Shown piece by piece: positions 17,325 to 24,224 of a stretch of DNA of 64,000 nt. Every line of letters begins with the position of its first letter. Within the stretch, counting starts at the first letter, position 1. The stretch lies in the NCBI RefSeq assembly GCF_030686865.1, contig NZ_JAQYUS010000004.1, positions 62,001-126,000 on the forward strand. The letters are read 5' to 3'. The stretch comes from Kaistella sp. SH40-3 (GTDB lineage: Bacteria > Bacteroidota > Bacteroidia > Flavobacteriales > Weeksellaceae). Made by a program: the position numbers and the translations under genes. The notes under the pieces were generated by a model. It saw only the letters and a program-made list of their open reading frames with translations, made no database searches and was not told the origin of the DNA.

Positions 17325-18039
17325 AGTTTATATCGGTTGTTCAGGCTTTACCGAACGAAGTTGGAAAGGATTTTTCTATCCGGAAGAATTACCCAGTAAG
17401 GAATATCTAAACTATTATTCAAAACACTTAAACGTTGTTGAAATTAACTCTACTTTTTACCGAAAACCAACTTTAAAAACCTTAGAAAAATGGTTTGATG
17501 AGAGTGAAGTTGATTTTCAATTTTTTATTAAAATTCCTAAAAACATAACACATCTTAAAAAACTCAATGAAACTCAGAATGATACTAAAGAATTTTGCGA
17601 ACATATTTCTGCAGGTTTAAAAAAGAAATTAGCGGGATTTCTTTTTCAGTTGCCGCCTTCTTTTCAGTTTAGCGAAGAGAATTTAAAAAAGGTCTTACAT
17701 ACAATTGATGAAAATTATCTTAATGTTGTAGAATTCCGTCATCAATCTTGGTGGAATCCAGAAGTCCTTGAAACATTTAAAAAGAAAAATATTATTTTCT
17801 CTGGCGTTTCAATTCCGAAAGATATTCCTGATGATTTTATAATGAACAATCAAAAAACTTCCTACTATCGTCTACACGGAAAACCAGAAATGTTTAAATC
17901 TGAATATTCAGAACATGAACTTAAAAAACTGGCAACTGAGGTTCAAAAATTTAAAGGAGTTTCTTATGTTTTATTTAATAACACTTATGGAACTGCCGGA
18001 ATCAAAAATGCCCTTTATTTAAGGAAGATTTTAAAATAA
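17314..18039 (+). CDS. DUF72 domain protein (YecE family)
   Basis: A 241-residue TIM-barrel protein of the DUF72/YecE family, whose biochemical function is not established. Family signatures are visible from the start: YIGCSGFTERSWKGFFYPEELPSKEYLNYYSKHLNVVEINSTFYR, then FQFFIKIPKNITH, GFLFQLPPSF, VVEFRHQSWW and YYRLHGKPE. The N-terminal IGCSGF is the canonical family opening, supporting the ATG at 17314, which lies within the end of the upstream hypothetical gene (11-base overlap). It is slightly short but complete for the family. Confidence 0.93.
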   Translation: MKNKVYIGCSGFTERSWKGFFYPEELPSKEYLNYYSKHLNVVEINSTFYRKPTLKTLEKWFDESEVDFQFFIKIPKNITHLKKLNETQNDTKEFCEHISAGLKKKLAGFLFQLPPSFQFSEENLKKVLHTIDENYLNVVEFRHQSWWNPEVLETFKKKNIIFSGVSIPKDIPDDFIMNNQKTSYYRLHGKPEMFKSEYSEHELKKLATEVQKFKGVSYVLFNNTYGTAGIKNALYLRKILK

Positions 18040-18121
18040 TTTGTAATCAAATAGATGCTAACACTTATTCACATTTTGAAACATAAAAGTTATATTTAAA
18101 ACATATGTAGAAAGTTTGCAG

Positions 18122-18129
18122 TAAATTTG
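18122..18129 (+). promoter_or_regulatory. Putative -7 promoter element of the MATE gene (TAAATTTG)
   Basis: TAAATTTG fits the TAnnTTTG consensus, 20 bases upstream of the MATE start codon. Confidence 0.4.
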
Positions 18130-18149
18130 AGGCAAATTTTTTTTTAATA

Positions 18150-19517
18150 ATGGCCTTCTTAAGTAAAGTATACACCAAACCTTTTTTGAAATTAGCCTTA
18201 CCCGTAATGCTTACGCAGGTCGGACAAGTTTCTGTGAATTTATTCGATAATATTATTGTTGGAAAACTTCTCGGTGCGCAAGCACTAGCGTCGGTTTCAT
18301 TGGGCAATTCCGTCTTTTTTTCAATTTTTGTTTTTGCTTTAGGATTCTCTCTGGCAATTCCGCCTTTAGTTTCCGAAGCACATTCTAGAAATGATCATAA
18401 TACCATTAATTCAGTTTTCCGTCATGGATTCATCATCAATATCTCGATTGGATTAGTATTGATGATTCTGCTGCTACTAGCAATGCCACTACTCTTTCAT
18501 ATGGATCAGCCCGTCGAAATTATTCCGGATACGATTTCTTTTTTAACGATTATGACTCTGAGTATTGTGCCTTTTATGGCTTTTCAAACTTTACGGGAAT
18601 TTAGCGAAGGTTTATCTTTTACCATCGGAGTGACCAAAGCAACAATCATTGCCAATGTAATTAATATTATATTGAACTATGTTTTTATTAAAGGAATGTT
18701 CGGATTCCCTCCAATGGGTGTTAAAGGTTCTGCGCTTGCAAGTTTAATTGCGCGGATTTTTATGTTTGTATTCTTGTATTATGTATTGGTGAAACAACCC
18801 GGAACCCGAAGATACATTAAGCATTTCTCTTTAAAGATTGCCGGATTTTCAAAGGAAATGTTTTCTAAAATGTTGAAGATTGGTTTCCCTACCTCGCTAC
18901 AGATGTTTTTCGAAGTAACGGCTTTTGCTGGTGCTGCATTTATCTGCGGATTAATTTCTGCAAATGATATCGCATCACATCAGATCGCGCTTTCCATGGC
19001 TTCTTTCACCTTTAATCTGAGTATTGGATTCAGTGTTGCTTCCACGGTAATGATTGGTCGTAGAGCGGGTGAACGGGATTTTGTAGGTTTGAAAAAAGTC
19101 GGGATTAACAATTTGAAAATCGTATTTATTTTCATGGCCTTTTGTGGATTGTTCTTTATTTTGGGCAGAGATATTCTCCCCACTTTCTTTACTAAAAAAG
19201 AAGATGTTGATGTTATTTTACTGGCTTCAAAACTATTGATCATCGCTGCATTATTCCAATTATCAGATGGTGTACAAGTTGTCGCTTTAGGAGTTTTAAG
19301 AGGCATACAAGATGTTAAAATTCCTTCCCTAATTACTTTTGTAGCGTATTGGATTATTACAATTCCATTGGGTTATTTCTTATGTGTTACAATGGAAATG
19401 GGCGCTTGGGGAATGTGGATTGCATTGGGATTAGGTTTAACTATATCTGCAGTGTTCTTAGTCATCCGATTCTTTAAACTTTCACAAAGAAAAATAGACG
19501 CATCACCTCTTTTCTAA
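18150..19517 (+). CDS. MATE family efflux transporter
   Basis: A 455-residue inner membrane exporter with about 12 membrane helices in two halves. Family hallmarks are LALPVMLTQVGQVSVNLFDNIIVGKLLGAQALASVSLGNS in helix 1-2 and, in the second half, FPTSLQMFFEVTAFAGAAFICGLISANDIASHQIALS. The first half also carries the conserved GMFGFPPMGVKGSALASLIAR. MATE proteins export cationic compounds or metabolites using Na+ or H+ gradients; the substrate here is unknown. It is transcribed alone, with a perfect 14-base hairpin terminator 17 bases after its stop. Confidence 0.94.
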   Translation: MAFLSKVYTKPFLKLALPVMLTQVGQVSVNLFDNIIVGKLLGAQALASVSLGNSVFFSIFVFALGFSLAIPPLVSEAHSRNDHNTINSVFRHGFIINISIGLVLMILLLLAMPLLFHMDQPVEIIPDTISFLTIMTLSIVPFMAFQTLREFSEGLSFTIGVTKATIIANVINIILNYVFIKGMFGFPPMGVKGSALASLIARIFMFVFLYYVLVKQPGTRRYIKHFSLKIAGFSKEMFSKMLKIGFPTSLQMFFEVTAFAGAAFICGLISANDIASHQIALSMASFTFNLSIGFSVASTVMIGRRAGERDFVGLKKVGINNLKIVFIFMAFCGLFFILGRDILPTFFTKKEDVDVILLASKLLIIAALFQLSDGVQVVALGVLRGIQDVKIPSLITFVAYWIITIPLGYFLCVTMEMGAWGMWIALGLGLTISAVFLVIRFFKLSQRKIDASPLF

Positions 19518-19534
19518 ATAGTAATAATATTAAT

Positions 19535-19571
19535 AATAATCCCTGAAGAAAATTAATCTTCAGGGATTATT
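19535..19571. terminator. Strong hairpin terminator after the MATE gene
   Basis: Perfect 14-base arms (AATAATCCCTGAAG and CTTCAGGGATTATT) enclose a nine-base loop. A short T-rich stretch follows. It isolates the curli locus from upstream transcription. Confidence 0.85.
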
Positions 19572-20132
19572 GTTTAAAGTCTAGGTTTATTCTGATTGCA
19601 GATTTTACAAGGAACGACTGACTTTCATAACTGAATTCTAAATTTTTAACATTACGAAACTCAACTCCTCTTTATAAGTTCTTTTGATATCATGAAGTAA
19701 TTTTCAAAATATTTTTTATTTTTTTCCAAAGTTTTATTGTTTTCATTGGTTTTTAAAATATCTTCATAGGATATTATTATTTATCTGAGAAGTTTTGGTT
19801 TTGGACTTTACCATGGGAGCAGCTTCGTAATGCTTTCATTGTAGATTTAAAAAACATTCAATAATATAAGTTCGTTCTGGTTTTTTTTGGCTAATACAGA
19901 GCCACTTCTTAAATATTACAAATGACTTCTCAATATAATTAGTAGTCAAGGTTTTTAATTCATTTTCTTATAAAAAAACCCGAAACTTTCGTTAAAAGAA
20001 TTGCGTTTTCATCCATAAACGAATTCGAATATTTAAAATAAAACAATGAGACATAATTAGTTTCCTGGTTTCCACTAATTGAAAGCTTCTACAAAAAACA
20101 TTTAAAATCTTCGAAAAGTCCCTTTGATGAAC

Positions 20133-20153
20133 TAATTCGTATTAATCGAATTA
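20133..20153. promoter_or_regulatory. Inverted repeat, possible operator upstream of csgA
   Basis: Seven-base perfect arms TAATTCG and CGAATTA are separated by seven bases, a spacing of about 1.4 helical turns centre to centre that suits a dimeric HTH regulator. It lies 177 bases upstream of the curlin start codon. Confidence 0.35.
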
Positions 20154-20180
20154 ACTTTTAAAGAAATATAAATTACAGTT

Positions 20181-20198
20181 ATTGCGTTTTTTCGCAAT
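20181..20198. promoter_or_regulatory. Short dyad upstream of csgA
   Basis: ATTGCG and CGCAAT arms with a six-T spacer, 132 bases before the curlin ATG. It could be a binding site or a weak hairpin. Confidence 0.3.
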
Positions 20199-20289
20199 TT
20201 TCAAAGGTGTTTTTACTGACTGTTTAATACAATTTGCTGATTTTGAGAATTTCGCTTTTTTGAGCTATTTTTTTTTAAAACTATGAATC

Positions 20290-20297
20290 TACATTTG
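20290..20297 (+). promoter_or_regulatory. Putative -7 promoter element of csgA (TACATTTG)
   Basis: TACATTTG fits TAnnTTTG, 32 bases upstream of the curlin ATG. A TTG lies too far upstream (27 bases) for a typical -33 element, so an activator may be needed. Confidence 0.45.
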
Positions 20298-20329
20298 TAA
20301 GACAAAATAACCAATAAAATTATTTAACC

Positions 20330-21160
20330 ATGAAAAAATTATTTGTAGGTGCTTTCGCACTAATGGCAGTAGCATTCATGAATGCACAAGAGAATCACGA
20401 TGTAACAACACAATGGGGTAAATCCAATGTTGCCAATGTTGACCAACACGGAATGAAAAATTCTAATGGAATTAAGCAATGGGGCGATAAGAATGATGCT
20501 AAAGTTTCCCAATTTGGTAAAGAGAACGAAAGCACAATACTAAGTATGGGTGACAAAAATCACGAAACCGTATACCAAAGTGGAATGAAAAACAGTAACA
20601 ATTCTTCACAAGATGGAGACGGAAATCATGCTACTACAAAACAGTATGGTGAATTTAACAAAGTTACTCAAAAACAGAAAGGAGATGATAACTCTGCATA
20701 TGCACTACAATGCGGTAAACGTAATGTGGCGACTCAAACCCAAACAGGTGATGATAACGATGCAAAATCTGAACAATACGGTAATGATAACAAAGTTAAA
20801 CAAACCCAAAAAGGTAATAGAAATGATGCTGTAGCTTGGCAAAACGGTGTAAGAAATGAAATTTCTCAAAATCAGGACGGTTATAGAAATTATGCTAAAG
20901 CGGAACAATTAGGTTATGATAACGAAATTACTCAGAAACAAAATGGTAGTTACAACAAAGCTTATGCTGACCAAACTGGAGATAGAAACACTATTAGCCA
21001 AACTCAAAACGGAAATTCACATTATACTAAAGACACTCAAATAGGATGTGATAACACAATTAGTGTTTTGCAAGAATCTGGTCATTCTAATGGTGGTTCG
21101 TGCTGTGCACCTCCAATGCCAAAAGAAAGATGTCCAAAAGGTTCAGGAGGTGGTTGTTAA
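20330..21160 (+). CDS. csgA: Major curlin-like amyloid subunit with cysteine-rich tail
   Basis: A secreted functional-amyloid subunit. After a signal peptide (MKKLFVGAFALMAVAFMNAQ) it consists of about 20 consecutive 11-residue units of the form x-Q-x-G-x-x-N-x-x-x-x, for example VTTQWGKSN, TQTGDDNDAKS and NQDGYRNYAKA. This is about twice the length of E. coli CsgA, and each unit should form one strand of a stacked beta-solenoid. Two cysteines lie within units (LQCGKRN and IGCDN), and the 22-residue tail after GGS contains CC, ERC and a final GGGC. Such a tail is not part of classical curlins and may allow disulfide linkage or metal binding. It heads the curli locus and is followed by a strong hairpin. 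Confidence 0.9.
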   Translation: MKKLFVGAFALMAVAFMNAQENHDVTTQWGKSNVANVDQHGMKNSNGIKQWGDKNDAKVSQFGKENESTILSMGDKNHETVYQSGMKNSNNSSQDGDGNHATTKQYGEFNKVTQKQKGDDNSAYALQCGKRNVATQTQTGDDNDAKSEQYGNDNKVKQTQKGNRNDAVAWQNGVRNEISQNQDGYRNYAKAEQLGYDNEITQKQNGSYNKAYADQTGDRNTISQTQNGNSHYTKDTQIGCDNTISVLQESGHSNGGSCCAPPMPKERCPKGSGGGC

Positions 21161-21192
21161 TAACCTTACCATCTGATATTAATTCATCCTTT

Positions 21193-21223
21193 GGGAGAAA
21201 CTATTCAATAGTTTCTCCCTTTT
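21193..21223 (+). terminator. Strong hairpin between major and minor curlin genes
   Basis: Eleven-base perfect arms GGGAGAAACTA and TAGTTTCTCCC surround TTCAA and are followed by TTTTAT. It lies 33 bases past the csgA stop and 18 bases before the next gene. It looks like a terminator or attenuator that lets csgA be transcribed in excess over the secretion genes. Confidence 0.8.
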
Positions 21224-21240
21224 ATCCAAAAAATAATATC

Positions 21241-21645
21241 ATGAAAAATATATTCTTAATCATTGCGAATCTAGTCAGTTTCTCGATGAATGCACAAAGC
21301 ATTGATTTCAGTCAGATCAACAGTCTAAACGCTTTAAATATAATTAGCACATCGAACAAAGATCTTTCTGAATTCCTTTCAAAAAGTTCAGTTACTCAAT
21401 TAGGAAATAACAACAGCGCTTTGATCTATGACAAAAGCAAAAGAAGTGATTTAATGATTCGGCAAACTGGTGATTTTAATACGACTTTAATGACTAATAC
21501 CAATCCCAACTTGGAAAACAAACAGAAAGTAAATATTGAGGGAGACAATAATTATATAGACATTACTGGTAACAACAGTAATTCTAAAGAAATGCAGATT
21601 AATTTAAAAACGAACGATAAAATGATTTTTGTACGACATTATTAA
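21241..21645 (+). CDS. Minor curlin-like protein (CsgB-like nucleator candidate)
   Basis: A 134-residue secreted protein. The ATG at 21241 (MKNIFLIIANLVSFSMNAQS) gives a good signal peptide; the frame stays open upstream to 21100 but without a plausible start. It has only a few curlin-like units: VTQLGNNNSALI, IRQTGDFNTTLM and the degenerate VNIEGDNNYIDITGNNSNS. The C-terminus is basic and short (KTNDKMIFVRHY), reminiscent of the charged end of E. coli CsgB, which anchors the nucleator to the cell. By position and size it is the likely nucleator for the major curlin, but this is inference. It starts an operon with the secretion genes. Confidence 0.75.
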   Translation: MKNIFLIIANLVSFSMNAQSIDFSQINSLNALNIISTSNKDLSEFLSKSSVTQLGNNNSALIYDKSKRSDLMIRQTGDFNTTLMTNTNPNLENKQKVNIEGDNNYIDITGNNSNSKEMQINLKTNDKMIFVRHY

Positions 21646-21662
21646 TAAAAAAAATTAAAAGG

Positions 21663-22400
21663 ATGAAAAATATTAGTAAACGCATCAGTCTTATTTTCCT
21701 CTTTTTCATAGGAATTAATACTAATGCACAGGACTCCAATAAAGTAGGTGCAAAAATTGAAACTCATGATGTTGAAGGAGTATTTAATCTTAAAGCAATT
21801 GCTCAGAATGAAAGTGAAGTTTTCCAGTCACTAAATTATATCTTTCTTGCAGTCAAAAAAGACAAATCAAAAAATATGTCTTCTTCAAAACAAGAAAATA
21901 AATTTACCCTGCTTCCGAAAGAAACAAAAGTTCTTTCGGAAATTTCTATTAATGTGAACAAAGATGATGCACTGAAAGTTTATCTGTTTATTAAAGATGA
22001 AAAAACAGGAAAAGTCATTGCTAAGGATAGTTTAGAGATGAATTCCAAAAATATGAAAAATGCGGTCTCTTATGAGAAAACAACAAATGAAGAAAATATA
22101 ATGATGACAAATTTGATCATTAATGACTCTAAAACAAGAATTGGTGATGAATTCTACAGAAAACTTTATTCTGTTTTAATGCTGAATGATATCAAATTTG
22201 GATTTAGAGTTCGAATTGCAGAATTTCCTACAACAGGAACCAATATGATGCTCCAAGTTTTTGCAAACGATGAAAATATTCTCGCCTTTATGGCCCGGCC
22301 AGACGATGACTATCTAGACGGTGCAGTTCAAGAGACTATTGCAGGTCTTATCGCATATGATCATGATCGCCAGGTAAATGATAAAGGTTTTATTTATTAA
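21663..22400 (+). CDS. csgE: CsgH-CsgE fusion-like curli assembly protein
   Basis: A 245-residue periplasmic protein with signal peptide (1-22). The N-terminal domain (about 30-125) looks like the CsgH curli inhibitor: a beta-sandwich pattern with SLNYIFLAVKKD, then FTLLPKETKVLSEISINVNKDDALKVYLFI and GKVIAKDSLEM. The C-terminal domain (about 150-240) is CsgE: LIINDSKTRIGDEFYRKLYS, FRVRIAEFPTTGTNMMLQVFANDENILAFMARP and VQETIAGLIAYD. CsgE caps the CsgG pore and delivers subunits; CsgH keeps curlin soluble in the periplasm. Joining them would couple chaperoning to delivery. It follows csgB by 17 bases and precedes csgF by 15. The CsgE assignment is firm, the CsgH one is by pattern only. Confidence 0.85.
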   Translation: MKNISKRISLIFLFFIGINTNAQDSNKVGAKIETHDVEGVFNLKAIAQNESEVFQSLNYIFLAVKKDKSKNMSSSKQENKFTLLPKETKVLSEISINVNKDDALKVYLFIKDEKTGKVIAKDSLEMNSKNMKNAVSYEKTTNEENIMMTNLIINDSKTRIGDEFYRKLYSVLMLNDIKFGFRVRIAEFPTTGTNMMLQVFANDENILAFMARPDDDYLDGAVQETIAGLIAYDHDRQVNDKGFIY

Positions 22401-22415
22401 CACAAAAATATTCCT

Positions 22416-22811
22416 ATGAAAACACTTATTTTATATTTAATCTTGGGAATGAGTTTTATAGGCGCACAACAGTTCGTTTATAAACCAATAAATCCAGCCT
22501 TTGGGGGTGATACTTTCAACTACCAATGGCTTTTAAGTTCAGCTGCTTCACAGAATCAATTTAAAGGCGATACCTCACTTTATGATTCTTTAAGTTCTCT
22601 GGACAGTTTTACTGAAAGCCTCAATAGACAGTTATTAAGTCAACTCTCCCAAAAACTCTTCGGAGACCAGTTCGGAGATGGAAATTTAAAACCGGGGAAT
22701 TACACTTTCGGTTCTATGTACGTACAAGTTACACAGTCTGACAAAGGTTTAATAGTAAGAATTTTAAATACATCCACAGGTGAACAATCAGAGATCATAA
22801 TCCCGAACTAA
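22416..22811 (+). CDS. csgF: Curli assembly protein CsgF
   Basis: CsgF binds the outer face of the CsgG pore, forms a second constriction and helps the nucleator surface-attach. The 131-residue product has a signal peptide (MKTLILYLILGMSFIGA) followed by FVYKPINPAFGGDTFNYQWLLSSAASQNQFK, the family signature: the F-x-x-x-NPxFGG segment is the part that inserts into CsgG. The C-terminal half (SLDSFTESLNRQLLSQLSQKLF, then TSTGEQSEIIIPN) matches the CsgF neck and head regions. It lies between csgE and csgG with 15- and 12-base gaps, clearly cotranscribed. Confidence 0.95.
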   Translation: MKTLILYLILGMSFIGAQQFVYKPINPAFGGDTFNYQWLLSSAASQNQFKGDTSLYDSLSSLDSFTESLNRQLLSQLSQKLFGDQFGDGNLKPGNYTFGSMYVQVTQSDKGLIVRILNTSTGEQSEIIIPN

Positions 22812-22823
22812 AGAATTAATATC

Positions 22824-24224
22824 ATGAAAAATTTATTAACAATCAAAATTTTACTCCTGTTCATTTCCTTAGGTATGATAAATAGTTGTGGTACGATGAT
22901 GAACCTACCCGCCGAAGGAGATAAGTCCACCTTGGGAGAGATGACTCCTTATACCAAACAACTAAAAGAATTACCTGCTCCCGAAGAAAAAATAGTCATT
23001 GGAGTTTATAAATTTAAAGACCAAACCGGTCAATATAAAATGGCGGAAAATGGGAGTAACTGGAGCACTGCAATCCCTCAAGGAACCACTTCTATTTTAC
23101 TAAAAGCTTTAGAAGATTCAAAATGGTTTCGCCCTATTGAAAGGGAAAATATTGGAAACCTTTTAAATGAAAGACAAATTATTAGATCTACCAGAAAAGA
23201 ATATGAAGTTGCAAGTGATGGAAAAACAGTGATAAGTGATCAGTTGCCACCACTACTCTACGCCGGAATCCTTTTAGAAGGGGGAATCGTTTCTTACGAT
23301 TCAAATGTAATGACAGGCGGAATTGGTGCAAGATACTTTGGTGTCGGAGGTGGAACTCAGTACCGGCAGGATCGGGTTACGGTTTACTTGCGAGTAGTTT
23401 CTAGCATGACTGGTGAAATTCTTAAAACCATTTACACCTCCAAGAATATTCTTTCAACTAGCGTTAATGGAAGTTTCTTTCGATACATCGATACCGAACG
23501 AATCCTAGAAGCGGAAATGGGGTTTACCCAAAATGAACCCGTAAGTTTAGCGGTTACTCAGGCAATCGAAAAAGCCGTTTACACTTTAATTTTAGAAAGC
23601 ATTGAAGACGGAACATTCCGTATAGAAAAAGTTCATGAAAAAGAAATGAAAGATCTTCTTCAGAAATATCATGCGGAGCAAGAACAAAACACCTATCAAT
23701 TGGTCGGTAATAAGTTTAATGATAAAGAACGTTCCCGAGCATCTGTATTGGCAATGGTTAACGGTGATATAATTAAGGGTGATTATACTGATGCTAAAAT
23801 GAATGTAGGAGGAAGGGTCGCATTCAAATACTTTTTAAATGATCATATCAATGCCGAAGTGAGTGTCGGTTTCGAAACATTAGAAAACAAAGACATCGTT
23901 AAAAATAATTTTATGTATACCGATGTTAATCTTGAATATCTTCTATTGCCAAAATTTAGTTTTTCCCCTTATGCTTACGCTGGTCTGGGATCAATGTATA
24001 ATGGGAAGAATTTTTTAAAATATCAATTTGGCGGTGGCTTAGAATATTTGCTGGGAAACAATCTTGCTCTTAGACTCAACGCTCAATATGATATGGGATT
24101 TGATGATACTTGGGACGAATTTGCCAACGGTAAAAGAAAAGATCAAGCATTTCATATTGGTGTTGGAATCAATTACTATTTCAATCAGGCGAAAAAACTG
24201 CAATCAAAAAAAACAAAACCATGA
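22824..24224 (+). CDS. csgG: Curli secretion channel CsgG with C-terminal barrel-like extension
   Basis: The outer membrane lipoprotein pore for curlin export. A signal peptide ends at lipid-anchored C22 (INSCGTMM). Residues about 45-275 match CsgG closely: YKFKDQTGQYKMAENGSNWSTAIPQG, WFRPIERENIGNLLNERQII, GARYFGVGGGTQYRQDRVTVYLRVV and FFRYIDTERILEAEMGFTQNEPVSLAVTQAIEKAV. The protein has 466 residues, about 190 more than E. coli CsgG. The extra part (about 300-455) has alternating hydrophobic strands and aromatic girdle residues (GRVAFKYFLNDHINAEVSVGF, YAYAGLGSMYNG, FHIGVGINYYFNQ), like a small outer membrane beta-barrel. Its stop overlaps the next start by four bases. Confidence 0.95.
   Translation: MKNLLTIKILLLFISLGMINSCGTMMNLPAEGDKSTLGEMTPYTKQLKELPAPEEKIVIGVYKFKDQTGQYKMAENGSNWSTAIPQGTTSILLKALEDSKWFRPIERENIGNLLNERQIIRSTRKEYEVASDGKTVISDQLPPLLYAGILLEGGIVSYDSNVMTGGIGARYFGVGGGTQYRQDRVTVYLRVVSSMTGEILKTIYTSKNILSTSVNGSFFRYIDTERILEAEMGFTQNEPVSLAVTQAIEKAVYTLILESIEDGTFRIEKVHEKEMKDLLQKYHAEQEQNTYQLVGNKFNDKERSRASVLAMVNGDIIKGDYTDAKMNVGGRVAFKYFLNDHINAEVSVGFETLENKDIVKNNFMYTDVNLEYLLLPKFSFSPYAYAGLGSMYNGKNFLKYQFGGGLEYLLGNNLALRLNAQYDMGFDDTWDEFANGKRKDQAFHIGVGINYYFNQAKKLQSKKTKP

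Larger units (their letters stand above)
19572..20329. other. Long AT-rich non-coding region upstream of the curli genes
   Basis: About 760 bases hold no convincing gene on either strand. Two inverted repeats stand out: TAATTCG-7 bases-CGAATTA at 20133-20153 and ATTGCG-TTTTTT-CGCAAT at 20181-20198. A TACATTTG element lies at 20290-20297. The length and the dyads suggest a regulatory leader for the curlin gene. Confidence 0.5.

Noticed and set aside
19800-19900. Short minus-strand frame APMVKSKTKTSQ in the leader region
   Set aside because: It is too short, matches no family I recognise and lacks a credible start; treated as non-coding.
20613-20908. Open frames on both strands within the curlin gene
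   Set aside because: They are shadows of the repetitive curlin sequence in other frames; the frame with signal peptide and regular Q-x-G-x-x-N units is the real one.
21100-21240. Upstream extension of the minor curlin frame
   Set aside because: The extension overlaps the end of csgA and the hairpin, and the ATG at 21241 gives a proper signal peptide.
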